NCBI GenBank assembly: GCA_016865035.1
Contig: CP018227.1
Span: forward strand, 528,001 to 592,000
DNA length: 64,000 bases
Direction of reading: 5' to 3'
Source: Kordiimonadales bacterium IMCC3096
GTDB taxonomy: Bacteria > Pseudomonadota > Alphaproteobacteria > Minwuiales > Minwuiaceae
Of the stretch, positions 29,751 to 39,565 are shown piece after piece. Within the stretch, counting starts at the first letter, position 1. The number at the start of each line of letters is the position of its first letter. The notes below the pieces were generated by a model that was not told the DNA's origin, did not search any database, and worked only from the letters and a program-made list of their open reading frames with translations. The position numbers and the translations under genes were made by a program.

Positions 29751-30653
29751 TCAATGGTCCGATCCGGCTTCGCTTTCGGCACGGACGCTGGTGACGTCGG
29801 CGGGAACCTCACTCAGCCGCAGGGCCATGACACGGCTTTCCTTCGGGGCCAGAGGCTCGTCGGACGGCAGCCTGATCCGTTCCGTCTTCTCGGTCTCCCC
29901 GTCGGCGCGCAGCAGATGCACGACGGCGATGGGCAGTGACTGCCGCGATCCGGTGTTGTTGGTCAGGCGGATCAGCAGGTTCAACTGCCGCGCGCCGTGA
30001 TCATCCACCAGTTCGGAGCTTTCGACCGCCAGTTCGACGCCCGCCGCCTCATGCGCGTTCTCCACGATACCCGGAGCCATGGTGCCGACCGTGTCGTAGA
30101 GCCGCTGCAGCGGCGGCCATGCCTCCACCAGGGGGCCGCGCATCAGCACCAGCGCCGCCGCCAGACCGCCGATGCAGCCCAGCAGGAATACCCAGCCGAT
30201 CCAGACCCATACCGGCGTGCGCCTGCGCCCTGCCCGTGGCTTCCTGTCGGCTTCTGCCTTCTTCGGCTTCCTGGCCTTCTCCATGCTTTCGGGCTTCGGT
30301 TCAGCCGCCAGCACCGGCATGGCGGGTGCCGCGTCATCCGCCGGTTCTGGCGGGGCGTCGTCCGGTGCCGCGTCCTCCGGGTCTTCCTCCGGCTCCGCAG
30401 TATCCATTCCCGGCATGTCATTGAGGCCGAAGCCAACCTGTTCGGACGCTGCCGGAGGCGCAGGCGGTTCCGCCCTGGGCTTCGGGGCCTCGTTCTGCAT
30501 GTCCATGCGCGCATCGACCTCTTCGACCGCATCACTGCCGTCGGTGGTCCAGCGGTGGCTGCACCGTGCACAGCGCACTTCGCGCTTGCCTGCCTGAAAC
30601 ACATCGTCGCCAATCACATAGCGCGTTGCGCAGGCTGGACAGGTCAATATCAT
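29751..30653 (-). CDS. MJ0042 zinc-ribbon / DUF3426 membrane protein
   Basis: Protein of 300 residues. It begins with an MJ0042-type zinc ribbon (MILTCPACATRYVIGDD with a second pair in VRCARCSHRW). A long low-complexity acidic, proline- and alanine-rich linker follows (about residues 50-150), then one membrane helix (VWVWIGWVFLLGCIGGLAAALV) and a DUF3426-like extracytoplasmic domain. It is found in many proteobacteria; the function is unknown. Start ATG at 30653. It is divergent from ftsE, a common alphaproteobacterial arrangement. Confidence 0.85.
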   Translation of the reverse strand: MILTCPACATRYVIGDDVFQAGKREVRCARCSHRWTTDGSDAVEEVDARMDMQNEAPKPRAEPPAPPAASEQVGFGLNDMPGMDTAEPEEDPEDAAPDDAPPEPADDAAPAMPVLAAEPKPESMEKARKPKKAEADRKPRAGRRRTPVWVWIGWVFLLGCIGGLAAALVLMRGPLVEAWPPLQRLYDTVGTMAPGIVENAHEAAGVELAVESSELVDDHGARQLNLLIRLTNNTGSRQSLPIAVVHLLRADGETEKTERIRLPSDEPLAPKESRVMALRLSEVPADVTSVRAESEAGSDH

Positions 30654-30804
30654 TCGCGGGCTCGTCTGCCAGTCGTCCAACCCGGTCGACAGCCGGGCGA
30701 TCAGGCCATATAGGCACTGAATGATCCGCCGTTCAAGGCGGCGACCCCCGCGCGGGTCTCACAGCAGGCCCGAATGAGTTCAACGCAGGCAAGGCGAGAC
30801 AGAC

Positions 30805-31515
30805 GTGCAACAGCAGGGGACAGACGGAACCGGCGAACCGCTGGTGGCCATGCGCAATGTCGGACTGCGCTATGGCACCGGACCGGAAGTCCTGCGCGAC
30901 CTCGATCTGGAACTCGCCGAAGGGTCGTTTCATTTCCTGACCGGACGCTCCGGTGCAGGCAAGTCGTCGCTGTTGAGCCTGCTGCATCTCAGCCGCCGCC
31001 CCAGCCGGGGTCTGATGCGGGTGTTCGGCCACGACATGCAGGACATGCCGGCACGGGATGTGCCCGTGCTGCGACGCCGGATCGGCGTGGTCTTTCAGGA
31101 TTTCCGCCTGCTGGACCATCTCTCGGCACAGGAGAACGTGGCGCTGCCGCTGAAGGTCGCCAACACCATGGATGCCGAACGGATCGACGAGATCGTTCGG
31201 GAACTGATTGACTGGGTCGGCCTCGGACAGCAGGCCCAGGCGCGCCCGCCGACCCTCTCCGGCGGGGAGAAGCAGCGCGTCGCCATTGCCCGCGCCGTCA
31301 TCTCCAGCCCGCGCCTGCTGCTGGCGGACGAGCCGACCGGCAACGTCGATCAGGAAATGGGGGAGCGGCTGATGCGCCTGTTCGTGAAGCTCAACTCCCT
31401 CGGCACGACCATCGTGATTGCGACCCATGATCTCTCCCTGCCCGGACAGTATGGCTATCCGCTGCTGCATCTGGAGGATGGACGGCTGACCCACGAATCG
31501 GGGGGAACGGCCTGA
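30805..31515 (+). CDS. ftsE: Cell division ATP-binding protein FtsE
   Basis: ATPase of the FtsEX complex, which couples cytokinesis to peptidoglycan hydrolase activation. Walker A is GRSGAGKSS (about residues 48-56), the signature is LSGGEKQRVAIARA, and Walker B is LLLADEPTGNVD. The Q-loop FQDFRLLDHLS matches FtsE. The start is taken as GTG at 30805; an ATG at 30850 (MRNVGLRYG) is an alternative. It abuts ftsX directly: the ftsX ATG immediately follows the stop. Confidence 0.93.
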   Translation: MQQQGTDGTGEPLVAMRNVGLRYGTGPEVLRDLDLELAEGSFHFLTGRSGAGKSSLLSLLHLSRRPSRGLMRVFGHDMQDMPARDVPVLRRRIGVVFQDFRLLDHLSAQENVALPLKVANTMDAERIDEIVRELIDWVGLGQQAQARPPTLSGGEKQRVAIARAVISSPRLLLADEPTGNVDQEMGERLMRLFVKLNSLGTTIVIATHDLSLPGQYGYPLLHLEDGRLTHESGGTA

Positions 31516-32370
31516 ATGTCCGTCTCCGAATTGTCACTGGATAGAGACCCCTCCAGCCGCTTCGTCCCCTGGATCGTCGCGGCGCTGTCGCTGATGTGCG
31601 CGATCGCGCTGGGCACGGCCTTCGCCCTCGCCTCCATGACTGCGGACTGGGGCCGGGCGGCCAGCGACCAGGTCACCCTGCGGGTGGCAACCGGGGACAC
31701 CGACATCCCGGCACTGGTCGATCAGGTCGCGCAGCTGGACGCCGTGAGCCGGATCGAACACCTGCCACGGGAACAGGTGGCCCGCATGCTGCAGCCCTGG
31801 CTGGGGGATGTGGCACAGGTCGACACCGCCCTGCTGCCCCTGCCCGCCCTGATCGACGTCAGACTGAAGCCCGGCGCGAATACCACCGAACTGCGTGCAC
31901 TGATCGCCGACCGGTCGGAGATCACGCTGGATTCCGCCGACGCCTGGCTTGCCCCGCTGCAGGACCTTGCCGGGCTGGCGCGGCTGGTGGCCTGGGTGCT
32001 GGCGGCGGTGGCGGTCGGGGCCATCATGCTGGTGACCGTGTTCGCCACCCGCTCCGCCCTGGTGAACCAGCGCCAGACCGTTGATCTGCTGAGACTGATC
32101 GGGGCTGCTGACGGCTACATCGCGAAACGGTTCCAGCGGCATGGCCTGCGGCTGGCGCTGGTCGGCGGGATTGCCGGGACGGTACCCGGCCTGATCGTCA
32201 TCTTCTTCGCGACGGCAGCCGCACGTCTGCAGGGCGCGGCGCTGCTGAACGGACTGACACCTTCACTGGCAGGCTGGCTGGCCATCGCCGCACTGCCTCT
32301 GATCGTTGCGCTTGTCGCGACATTCACGGCCCGTGTCACCGTGCTGAAGCTGCTCCGCGCGAGTTGGTGA
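31516..32370 (+). CDS. ftsX: Cell division protein FtsX
   Basis: Permease-like partner of FtsE (284 residues) with four membrane helices: one after the N-terminal tail (PWIVAALSLMCAIALGTAFALAS), then three in the C-terminal half. The second half has the FtsX pattern ATRSALVNQRQTVDLLRLIGA, followed by YIAKRFQRHGL. A periplasmic domain of about 120 residues lies between helices 1 and 2. This is the part that normally recruits hydrolase activators. Confidence 0.92.
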   Translation: MSVSELSLDRDPSSRFVPWIVAALSLMCAIALGTAFALASMTADWGRAASDQVTLRVATGDTDIPALVDQVAQLDAVSRIEHLPREQVARMLQPWLGDVAQVDTALLPLPALIDVRLKPGANTTELRALIADRSEITLDSADAWLAPLQDLAGLARLVAWVLAAVAVGAIMLVTVFATRSALVNQRQTVDLLRLIGAADGYIAKRFQRHGLRLALVGGIAGTVPGLIVIFFATAAARLQGAALLNGLTPSLAGWLAIAALPLIVALVATFTARVTVLKLLRASW

Positions 32371-32375
32371 GCCGC

Positions 32376-32969
32376 ATGAAGACCCTGTTCCGCATCATCC
32401 TTGTTCTGGTGGCCCTCTGGTTCGGCGGCCTGGTTCACTTCGTCGGCGACATTCAGACCATGCGGCAGACCGATGTCGCGGCAGATGCGATTGTCGTGCT
32501 GACCGGCTCTCAGGGACGTGTGACGGAGGGGCTGGAACTGCTGGCCCGCAACCCGAGCCGCCGGATGCTGATCTCCGGCGTCGACACCCGCACCGACAAG
32601 GCGGCGCTGGCCCGGGCCTATCCGGACTCGGCGGCGCTGATCGCCTGCTGCGTCACCCTGGGGCCCGATGCCCTGGACACCGTTGGCAACGCCGAGGAAA
32701 TTGCCCGCTGGGCCATTCGGGAAGGCGTCGAGTCACTGATCGTCGTTACCGCCGCCTATCACATGCCGCGCAGTCTGGTGGAACTGAAACGGACGACGGC
32801 CAGTTTCCGGCTGGAGCCATGGCCGACACGCGCCGGCACCGATGACCCGGATCGCTGGTCGGAGGACCGCCGGACATTCCTGCGGCTGGTGGTCGAATAT
32901 CACAAGTATGTCTTCAGCCTGCTGCGTGCCCGCCTGACCGCCGACATCGGCGACGTGAGGCTCAGATGA
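32376..32969 (+). CDS. YdcF family (DUF218) membrane-anchored protein
   Basis: 197 residues from the ATG at 32376 (MKTLFRIILVLVALWFGG). An N-terminal membrane anchor is followed by a DUF218 domain: DAIVVLTGSQGRVTEGLELL, RRMLISGV, then TVGNAEEIARWAIREGVESLIVVTAAYHMPRS. The family includes ElyC/SanA-type envelope proteins; the activity is unknown. Upstream TTG (32364) and GTG (32367) codons overlap the ftsX stop and could also start translation. Its place between ftsX and plsC suggests an envelope role. Confidence 0.82.
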   Translation: MKTLFRIILVLVALWFGGLVHFVGDIQTMRQTDVAADAIVVLTGSQGRVTEGLELLARNPSRRMLISGVDTRTDKAALARAYPDSAALIACCVTLGPDALDTVGNAEEIARWAIREGVESLIVVTAAYHMPRSLVELKRTTASFRLEPWPTRAGTDDPDRWSEDRRTFLRLVVEYHKYVFSLLRARLTADIGDVRLR

Positions 32970-33697
32970 TCGGACTGGTTCGGGCCACCCTGTTCAATAT
33001 CTGGTTCTTCGGCTGGACCATCGTGGCCCTGCTGTTCTTCATTCCGGCGCTGACCCTGCCAAGGCAGGCCGTGATGTTCGGCCAGCGGGTCTGGGCACGG
33101 GGGGTGAACTTCGGCATGCGCTGGCTGGTCGGCCTGCGCTACGAAGTTCGCGGCAAGCACAATCTGCCCCCCGGTCCCGCGATCATCGCGTCAAAGCATC
33201 AGTCCGCATGGGACACGATCATCTGGCATCTGGAGGTGCCGGACCCTGCCGTGGTCATGAAACGCGAACTGCTCAGCATCCCGGTCTACGGCTGGTACTG
33301 CCGCCACACCCGCCAGATTCCGATCGACCGGGGCGCGGGTGCGAGCGCGCTGAAGAACATGCTGCACAGCGCCGCCGCCGCCCGCGACCTGAACCGTCAC
33401 ATCATCATCTTCCCGGAGGGGACACGTGTCGCGCCGGGGGAAAGCGGTAACTTCCATCCGGGTGCCGCCGCGCTGTACCGGCACCTCGACATCCCCGTGA
33501 TACCCGTCGCGGTGAACTCCGGGCTCTTCTGGGGCCGCAACGCCTTTCGCAAGCGCCCGGGAACCATCGTGCTGGAGTATCTGGAACCGATTCCCCCGGG
33601 TCTGGACCGCAAGGCATTCCATGCCCGCCTGCAGGCCGACATCGAGACGGCAACGCGCCGCCTGGAAGACGAAAGCCGAGCAACACAAACAGACTGA
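32966..33697 (+). CDS. plsC: 1-acyl-sn-glycerol-3-phosphate acyltransferase
   Basis: Adds the second acyl chain in phosphatidic acid synthesis. The 243-residue membrane protein has the acyltransferase motifs in order: HQSAWD (HX4D, about residue 74), RGAGASAL-type motif II, and FPEGTRVAPGE (motif III), followed by the IPVIPVAVNSG block. The start overlaps the YdcF-family stop by 4 bp (ATGA), so this is the last gene of an ftsE-ftsX-ydcF-plsC operon. Confidence 0.93.
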   Translation: MIGLVRATLFNIWFFGWTIVALLFFIPALTLPRQAVMFGQRVWARGVNFGMRWLVGLRYEVRGKHNLPPGPAIIASKHQSAWDTIIWHLEVPDPAVVMKRELLSIPVYGWYCRHTRQIPIDRGAGASALKNMLHSAAAARDLNRHIIIFPEGTRVAPGESGNFHPGAAALYRHLDIPVIPVAVNSGLFWGRNAFRKRPGTIVLEYLEPIPPGLDRKAFHARLQADIETATRRLEDESRATQTD

Positions 33698-33708
33698 TCG
33701 CGTTCGGA

Positions 33709-34545
33709 TCAGGGTTTCGTGGCCGTGACACACCAGATGGCCGCGCCAAGTCGCACACCTTCCGGGGTGGCGAACGACGAGAGCTTTTCCGCCATCGCCT
33801 GGTTCAGCGCCTGCTGGGTCTGCGCATCAGCCTCGCTGGCCACGGACCCGACCGGTCCCACCTCCATGGCGGTCTGGATCGCCTCCTCCACCGTTTCTCC
33901 CATGACCATCTCGTGATCGTAGGGTTCGATCCGGATGTCGGTGAAGCCACCGCTGCTGAGTATCCGGCTGACCCGCTCCGGGTTGGAAAAGGAGAACGGG
34001 CCGGGTTCTTCCGGCCCGGGCCGGGCGGGAAGCTGGACGAATTCCTTCGCCACCAGCACCGGCACCAGCATCCAGGGATTTTCGGAAAGCGGACGCCAGC
34101 AGGCGAAGGCCACGCGTCCGCCGGAACGGACGGATCCACCGATATGGGCGAAGGCCGCGTCCGGATCCGCGAAGAACATCACGCCAAAGCGGGAGAACAG
34201 GAGGTCGAAGGCGTCACGGTCGAGATCATGACTCGACGCATCAGCCTCGACGAATTCCACCGGCATATCGGTCGCCACCGACTTCGCGACCTCCAGCATC
34301 GGGCGCGAGACATCGACCCCGACCACCCGTCCCGACGCGCCGACCCGGGCGCCCAGTTCCAGGCTGGTCGAGCCACAGCCGCAGCCAATGTCCAGGACAC
34401 TCTCCCCCGGACTGACGTCGGCCACCTCGATCACGTGACGACTGAACGCCCCCAGTGTGCGGTCCATGCGCTGCTGGTTCTGCACCCACTTCTGACTGCT
34501 GGGTCCGTTCCAGTATTCAATCTGATCGGCGTTGCCGTCTGCCAT
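33709..34545 (-). CDS. Class I SAM-dependent methyltransferase
   Basis: Methyltransferase of 278 residues. The SAM-binding motif VLDIGCGCGSTSLELGARVG lies at about residues 50-69, followed by VVGVDVSRPMLEVAK and an FDLLFSRFGVMFFADPDAAF segment typical of the Methyltransf_11/25 type. The N-terminus IEYWNGPSSQKWVQNQQRMD is shared with a group of uncharacterised bacterial methyltransferases. The substrate is not predictable. It converges with plsC, 11 bp apart. Confidence 0.85.
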   Translation of the reverse strand: MADGNADQIEYWNGPSSQKWVQNQQRMDRTLGAFSRHVIEVADVSPGESVLDIGCGCGSTSLELGARVGASGRVVGVDVSRPMLEVAKSVATDMPVEFVEADASSHDLDRDAFDLLFSRFGVMFFADPDAAFAHIGGSVRSGGRVAFACWRPLSENPWMLVPVLVAKEFVQLPARPGPEEPGPFSFSNPERVSRILSSGGFTDIRIEPYDHEMVMGETVEEAIQTAMEVGPVGSVASEADAQTQQALNQAMAEKLSSFATPEGVRLGAAIWCVTATKP

Positions 34546-34608
34546 TCCTGATCCCCCCCGACCGGATCCCCGAATCCAGCCATCTGCGCGCGCCGGGCGC
34601 GACGGTCG

Positions 34609-35934
34609 CTACCAACCGTCACGGCCCGCCAGCACCTCGGCCATCTGTTGTTCCTTCAGTCGCCTGCGGTGTTCCGCAAGCCTGCGGCTTCGTTCTGCCT
34701 GACGCATCATGGCCCAGACCGCGATGGAAACCGCAATGAAAAACATCATGAAGGGCATGGGCCGCAGCGACAGACCGTTGCCGATCATGCCGGTGACGAA
34801 GACGGGGGCGAACAGGCAGATTCCCGTGCGGCCCAGCCCCAGCATCATCATCACCAGTGCCCCCCAATAGGCGAAGAAGCCTATGATCCCGTTCTCGATG
34901 ATCATCGTCAGATAGGTATTGTGGGACGTTGTCTCCTTCAGGCGCCAGATGATCGACGACATGTTGTCGGAGCCGATCCCGGTGCCCAGCCATATCTCGC
35001 CCGCCGGGCGTGCACTTATGATCTCCAGACGCTCCATCCATGTGCCGAGACGACCGGAGCCCAGTTCCTCGATCTTCACGTTGGTATCGACACGGACCTC
35101 CGCCTTCCGCTGTTCGTTCTCCACCACGATGAACAGCATGCCACCAATGCCCGCGGCCACGACAATCGCCTTCATGGGGCGAGAGAACCGGGTCGAGAAC
35201 ATGCCATAGGCACCGAAGTAGACCACGGCCCCGACCAGCACTTGGGTCGAGAAGCAGCCGATGATGTAGACCATCGCCAGGCCGACGAAGGCCACCATCA
35301 CCTGCCAGCGCAGCAGGCCGGCCAGCCAGGCCTGATGCACGACCAGCATGAGGGCGAGTGACATGTAACCGCTGGAATGCGGGTTATCGATGCCGCCGTG
35401 ATAGGGGGCCAGCCGTCCATTGCCGAAGACGCTTGCCCACCATCCGGGTACCGGTTCCGCCACGCCGGTCTCACCGGAATGGAGATACAGCGGCTGCGTG
35501 AACGACCACACCATTACCCAGACAATGGCACCACAGGCCAGCCAGGCAATCAGACGCACCGGAAACCGGTCCGCATGGCCAAGCACCAGAACACCAAGAT
35601 AGAAGCCGCCCAGATACCGCAGCATCTGCGGGAAATCGATCTCCTGCCGCAGGATCAGATGCGCGGTCAGCCAGACGAAGGGCAGCGCCGTGATGACGAA
35701 GAACAGTCGCCAGCGCCACCAGTTCGGCCGCGCCAGGATACTGACACCGGCAAGCACGGTCTGGCCACCGAACAGCGCCGCCGCGATGGGCGTCAGGAGC
35801 CCGTCCGGCAGGGCGTTGTAGAAAGCGCCGTAGAAGAAATCGAGCACGATGAAAAAGGGCATGGCGAGTTCGACGAGGTCGATACGTGCCGCCCCCGCCC
35901 TGCCAGTCCCTGTATCGCCGTAGCCCGCAACCAT
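34609..35934 (-). CDS. O-antigen ligase/polymerase-like membrane protein
   Basis: Polytopic membrane protein of 441 residues with roughly ten hydrophobic segments. It has the Wzy_C / O-antigen ligase hallmark of a large extracytoplasmic loop (about residues 260-330) followed by TTSHNTYLTMIIENGIIGFFAYW, where the conserved HN(x)YL motif lies. The tail from about residue 415 is charged and cytoplasmic (RQAERSRRLAEHRRRLKEQQ). The role is ligation or polymerisation of a surface glycan; which one cannot be told. A second such gene lies at 39566. Confidence 0.8.
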   Translation of the reverse strand: MVAGYGDTGTGRAGAARIDLVELAMPFFIVLDFFYGAFYNALPDGLLTPIAAALFGGQTVLAGVSILARPNWWRWRLFFVITALPFVWLTAHLILRQEIDFPQMLRYLGGFYLGVLVLGHADRFPVRLIAWLACGAIVWVMVWSFTQPLYLHSGETGVAEPVPGWWASVFGNGRLAPYHGGIDNPHSSGYMSLALMLVVHQAWLAGLLRWQVMVAFVGLAMVYIIGCFSTQVLVGAVVYFGAYGMFSTRFSRPMKAIVVAAGIGGMLFIVVENEQRKAEVRVDTNVKIEELGSGRLGTWMERLEIISARPAGEIWLGTGIGSDNMSSIIWRLKETTSHNTYLTMIIENGIIGFFAYWGALVMMMLGLGRTGICLFAPVFVTGMIGNGLSLRPMPFMMFFIAVSIAVWAMMRQAERSRRLAEHRRRLKEQQMAEVLAGRDGW

Positions 35935-36022
35935 CCGAATGCGCCTCTGGTCCAGAATGAAGCAACCCTTGCCCGTGGCGACCCACCAAGCAAGTCCCGC
36001 ACCACGCAGCAGCAGTCCCGTT

Positions 36023-36799
36023 TCAGGTGCTGAGAAACCGCCGCGTTCCGCCTTCCAGCACCAGTGCGGTCAGGTGGCCGCTGAAGAAGGCCCCGGTATC
36101 GATGCTGATGCGGTTGGGGCGCACCTCCGGCGCAAGCATCGGCGTGTGACCGTGCACGATGACCTTGCCGAAGTCCTCGCGGGACTTGAGGAACCTGTTG
36201 CGGATCCAGATCATGTCGTTGCCGTCCTGTCGGTCCAGCGGCACACCGGGCCGGACGCCTGCATGGACGAACATGTAGTCGCCGATCCAGTAGTTCAGGC
36301 GCAGACCGCGCAGGAAAGCCAGATGCTCGGGCGGCATGTTGTGCTGCAGGCTCGCCTTCGCCTCCAGCAGACTGTCGATCGTGGCCCCTGAACGCGGCAG
36401 GTGCACGCCGTATGACGCGAGCGTCGTCTCGCCACCGAACTTGAGCCAGTCGCGGGCAATCTCGGCATCCTGAAGGAACTGCAGCAGGACCGCTTCGTGA
36501 TTGCCGATCAGATGGATCGAGCGAAAGCCGTCGGGCGCGTGATGTACCAGGGTATCCAGGACTTCCCGATTGTGCATGCCGCGATCAATGTAGTCGCCCA
36601 GATAGACGATGATCCGGTCGCCTTCCCATTCCGCGGCATCGTTGCGGATCATGCGATGCAACTCGTCCAGCAGATCCGCCCGGCCATGAATGTCGCCGAT
36701 GGCGTAGACCCGCAAACCGTCCGGCACCATGGCCACCCGGTTCCTGTTCTCGGACACGGTTTCGACCGGACTCTCGGTCCGTTTCATCCAGGGTAGCAT
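36023..36799 (-). CDS. Calcineurin-like metallophosphoesterase (PrpA/ApaH-like)
   Basis: Phosphoesterase of the serine/threonine protein phosphatase type. It shows the dimetal motifs GDIHGRADLLDEL, YLGDYIDRGMHN, LIGNHEAVLLQFL, VHAGVRPG and VHGHTPM in the normal order. From the ATG at 36799 (MLPWMKRTESP) the product is 258 residues. The ATG at 36787 is equally possible, and neither has a strong ribosome site. The genes around it concern surface polysaccharide, but the substrate is unknown. Confidence 0.85.
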   Translation of the reverse strand: MLPWMKRTESPVETVSENRNRVAMVPDGLRVYAIGDIHGRADLLDELHRMIRNDAAEWEGDRIIVYLGDYIDRGMHNREVLDTLVHHAPDGFRSIHLIGNHEAVLLQFLQDAEIARDWLKFGGETTLASYGVHLPRSGATIDSLLEAKASLQHNMPPEHLAFLRGLRLNYWIGDYMFVHAGVRPGVPLDRQDGNDMIWIRNRFLKSREDFGKVIVHGHTPMLAPEVRPNRISIDTGAFFSGHLTALVLEGGTRRFLST

Positions 36800-36988
36800 G
36801 AGGTTTGCATTCGATCCGGCATGACTGGCAGTTCTGATCCTCTTGCAGGATTTTGACCGGCAACCTGCATTTCCTATCGCATCTTGCGATTTGCGGGAAT
36901 GGAAAAATGGTCGTCCGGCAAAGGATCGGAATCCACGCTGAAGCCATTGAACTGGCACTGAACTGAACGCGGAAGTTCAAGGAGCATC

Positions 36989-37999
36989 ATGATGGACCGA
37001 TGGAAAATCCCTGCAACAGCAATCCTTCTGTTCTGTGGCTTGCTGATGTCGTACGGCCCGACCGTCGCACAGACGGTCGAGGAGGAGATCGTCAAGTTCG
37101 AAACGCTGAAACCGCTTGGCGAGGCCGGTGACGCAGATGCCCAGTACGGCCTGGGGGTCATCTATCAGGAAGGCATCGCGGTAAAGAAGAGCTCCCTGCG
37201 CGCCACCCAATGGCTGCAGAAGGCCGCCGACCAGGGTCACAAGCAGGCGACCAACAGGCTCGCCTGGCATTACCGCAACGGCATCGGGGTCGTCCACAGC
37301 CCGGCCAAGGCTGAGGAACTGTATCTGAAGGCCTTTGATCTGGGCGTGGTTGGTGCCTCGATCCCGCTGGGTGCCATCTATCGCTCCGGTGAGCCAGGCG
37401 TGAAGGAGAACCACGCCAAGGCCGTGAAATGGGCGCGCATCGGGGCGGAGGCGGGGATTGATCGCGGCGAGAACCTGCTCGGCGAACTCTATCGCGACGG
37501 CAAGGGCGTGAAGCAGAGCTTCGCCACCGCGCTGGAGTGGTTCGAGAAGAGCGCGGCTCAGGGCTTCCATCTCGCCTATTTCAATGCCTCCGTCATCCTG
37601 CGCGAGGGTGTTGGTGTCGAAAAGGACATGGAACTCGGCATGAAATACCTGCGCACGGCTGCCGACCTTGGTCACGCGGGCGCGATGATCGACCTGGCAA
37701 TGTCATATGCGAATGGTGTCGGCGTCCCCCAGAGTTATCAGGAAGCCCTGAACTGGTTCACCAAGGCCGCCCGGCGCAACGATTCCAGTGCCATTCGCCT
37801 TGCGAAAGCCTACGAGCGCGGACAGTTGGGCGACAAGGACTTCGGAAGCGCGTTCATGTGGTACTACATCGCTGCCCAGAAGGGCCTGATCGAGGGAAAT
37901 GTCGGCATGGCCTCCATGAGCGCCAGGATCAGCGAACAGCAGAAGGCCAGGGCCATTGCGGAAGGCGACGCCTGGCTGAACGCCGCGACCACTTCCTGA
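36989..37999 (+). CDS. Secreted Sel1-repeat protein
   Basis: Protein of 336 residues with a signal peptide (ATAILLFCGLLMSYGPTVAQ) and about seven Sel1-like repeats of 36-37 residues. Examples are DADAQYGLGVIYQEGIAVKK and AGAMIDLAMSYANGVGVPQS, each followed by an A-x-x-W-x-x-K-A-A type helix. Sel1 repeats form solenoids for protein-protein contact; in bacterial envelopes they often assist polysaccharide export, as AlgK does in alginate secretion. That role is inferred from the adjacent exopolysaccharide genes. Confidence 0.85.
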   Translation: MMDRWKIPATAILLFCGLLMSYGPTVAQTVEEEIVKFETLKPLGEAGDADAQYGLGVIYQEGIAVKKSSLRATQWLQKAADQGHKQATNRLAWHYRNGIGVVHSPAKAEELYLKAFDLGVVGASIPLGAIYRSGEPGVKENHAKAVKWARIGAEAGIDRGENLLGELYRDGKGVKQSFATALEWFEKSAAQGFHLAYFNASVILREGVGVEKDMELGMKYLRTAADLGHAGAMIDLAMSYANGVGVPQSYQEALNWFTKAARRNDSSAIRLAKAYERGQLGDKDFGSAFMWYYIAAQKGLIEGNVGMASMSARISEQQKARAIAEGDAWLNAATTS

Positions 38000-38101
38000 A
38001 GGCAGGTGCGCGGCGACCGTCAAAACACTGACACCGCAGCCATTTTGGCGATATAAGATGCGACCGAGACCGAAATTGACCGATGCGGGCAGCATGAAGC
38101 A

Positions 38102-39538
38102 ATGACAGCGGCGACCAGCAGACAGAGCAGACGGTTGCGCATGGTGGTTTCCTCACCGTCGGTCGTGCTTGGCTCCACCCGCGTGATGGACCTGCTGATC
38201 ATCCTGCTGGTCGGCTGGGCCGCCTACTGGATCCGGCATGACTCCGCCAATCCGCCCGTGATCTATTTCTCGGCCATCGGGCTGTCGATGTTCTTTGCCG
38301 CCAATGCGTTTCATTTCGCCGGGCTGTACCGGCTGGACACGATCCGCAACATCGGCGGGCATCTGACGCGGCTGCTGGGAGCCTGGATAGCGGTTGCGGT
38401 CCTGCTGCTGGTGATCGGCTTCTTCTCCAAGACCTCCGCCGAATATTCCCGTATCTGGCTGGCGACCTGGCTGGTGCTCGCATCCGTCGGGCTGACACTG
38501 TTCCGCACGTGGCTGACCTGGCAGGTGCTGGCCTGGCAGCGGTCGGGGCTGCTGCAGCGCAATCTGGTCGTGGTCGGTGTCGGCAATTCCGCCCGCCGCC
38601 TGATCGGCCATGTGCAGTCCAGCGGCAAGGAGAGCGGTGTCCAGCTTGTGGGCGCCTTTGCCGTCGATGAGGACGAAACGGCCACCGAGGTTGCGGGCCT
38701 TTCCGTTCTCGGTGATCTTGACGATCTGCTGCTCTATGTCCGCGCAAATCCGGTCGATGAGATCGTCGTCGCCATCTCCTGGGCGCGGGAGGAGCGGATT
38801 TCCAAGGTGCTGGACCGGCTGCGCGAAGCGCCCGTCGATGTCTCGCTGGCACCGGAGCCCCTGGCCTATCGCCTGGCCGATCGCCGGGTGGACAATGTCG
38901 GGGGCCTGCCCCTGACCGTGGTGCAGGAACGACCTCTGACCGGGTGGAGCTACATCGTCAAGGCCATCGAGGACCGGATACTGGCCCTGCTGATCCTGAT
39001 CCTGATCTCGCCGATCCTGCTGCTGATCGCGCTGCTGATCCGGCTCGACAGCCCCGGACCGGCGCTGTTCCGCCAGCAACGCTATGGCTTCAACAACAAT
39101 GTCTTCACGGTCTACAAGTTCCGCAGCATGCGCAACGACGTCGGCGACACGCGCGGCGGCAAGCAGGCGACGAAGGGGGATGCGCGCATCACCCGCATCG
39201 GGGCCTTCCTGCGCAAGAGCAGCCTCGACGAGCTGCCCCAGCTGTTCAACGTGCTGCAGGGCGACATGTCGCTGGTCGGCCCCCGCCCCCATGCCGTCGC
39301 CCACAACGAGGAATATGCCGGCATCATCGATCAGTACCTGGGACGCCACAAGGTGAAGCCGGGCATCACCGGCTGGGCCCAGATCCACGGCCTGCGGGGC
39401 GAGACCGATACCCCCGACAAGATGGAAATGCGCGTCCAGTACGATCTCTACTACATCGACAACTGGTCCCTGTGGCTGGATCTGAAGATCCTGGTACGCA
39501 CCCTGTTCGTGGGCTTCGTGAACCAGAATGCCTACTGA
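38102..39538 (+). CDS. Undecaprenyl-phosphate sugar phosphotransferase (WcaJ-like)
   Basis: Starts exopolysaccharide repeat-unit synthesis by moving a sugar-1-phosphate, usually glucose, onto undecaprenyl phosphate. This 478-residue polyprenyl transferase has N-terminal membrane helices, a Rossmann-like middle domain (LVVVGVGNSARRLIGHVQSS) and a C-terminal bacterial sugar transferase domain: KFRSMRND, RITRIGAFLRKSSLDELPQL, GDMSLVGPRPHA, KPGITGWAQIHGLRGET. The C-terminal NQNAY end is characteristic. It precedes the ligase/polymerase gene by 27 bp. Confidence 0.92.
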   Translation: MTAATSRQSRRLRMVVSSPSVVLGSTRVMDLLIILLVGWAAYWIRHDSANPPVIYFSAIGLSMFFAANAFHFAGLYRLDTIRNIGGHLTRLLGAWIAVAVLLLVIGFFSKTSAEYSRIWLATWLVLASVGLTLFRTWLTWQVLAWQRSGLLQRNLVVVGVGNSARRLIGHVQSSGKESGVQLVGAFAVDEDETATEVAGLSVLGDLDDLLLYVRANPVDEIVVAISWAREERISKVLDRLREAPVDVSLAPEPLAYRLADRRVDNVGGLPLTVVQERPLTGWSYIVKAIEDRILALLILILISPILLLIALLIRLDSPGPALFRQQRYGFNNNVFTVYKFRSMRNDVGDTRGGKQATKGDARITRIGAFLRKSSLDELPQLFNVLQGDMSLVGPRPHAVAHNEEYAGIIDQYLGRHKVKPGITGWAQIHGLRGETDTPDKMEMRVQYDLYYIDNWSLWLDLKILVRTLFVGFVNQNAY

Positions 39539-39565
39539 CCGACAGGCCCCGGAGTACCGGGCAGG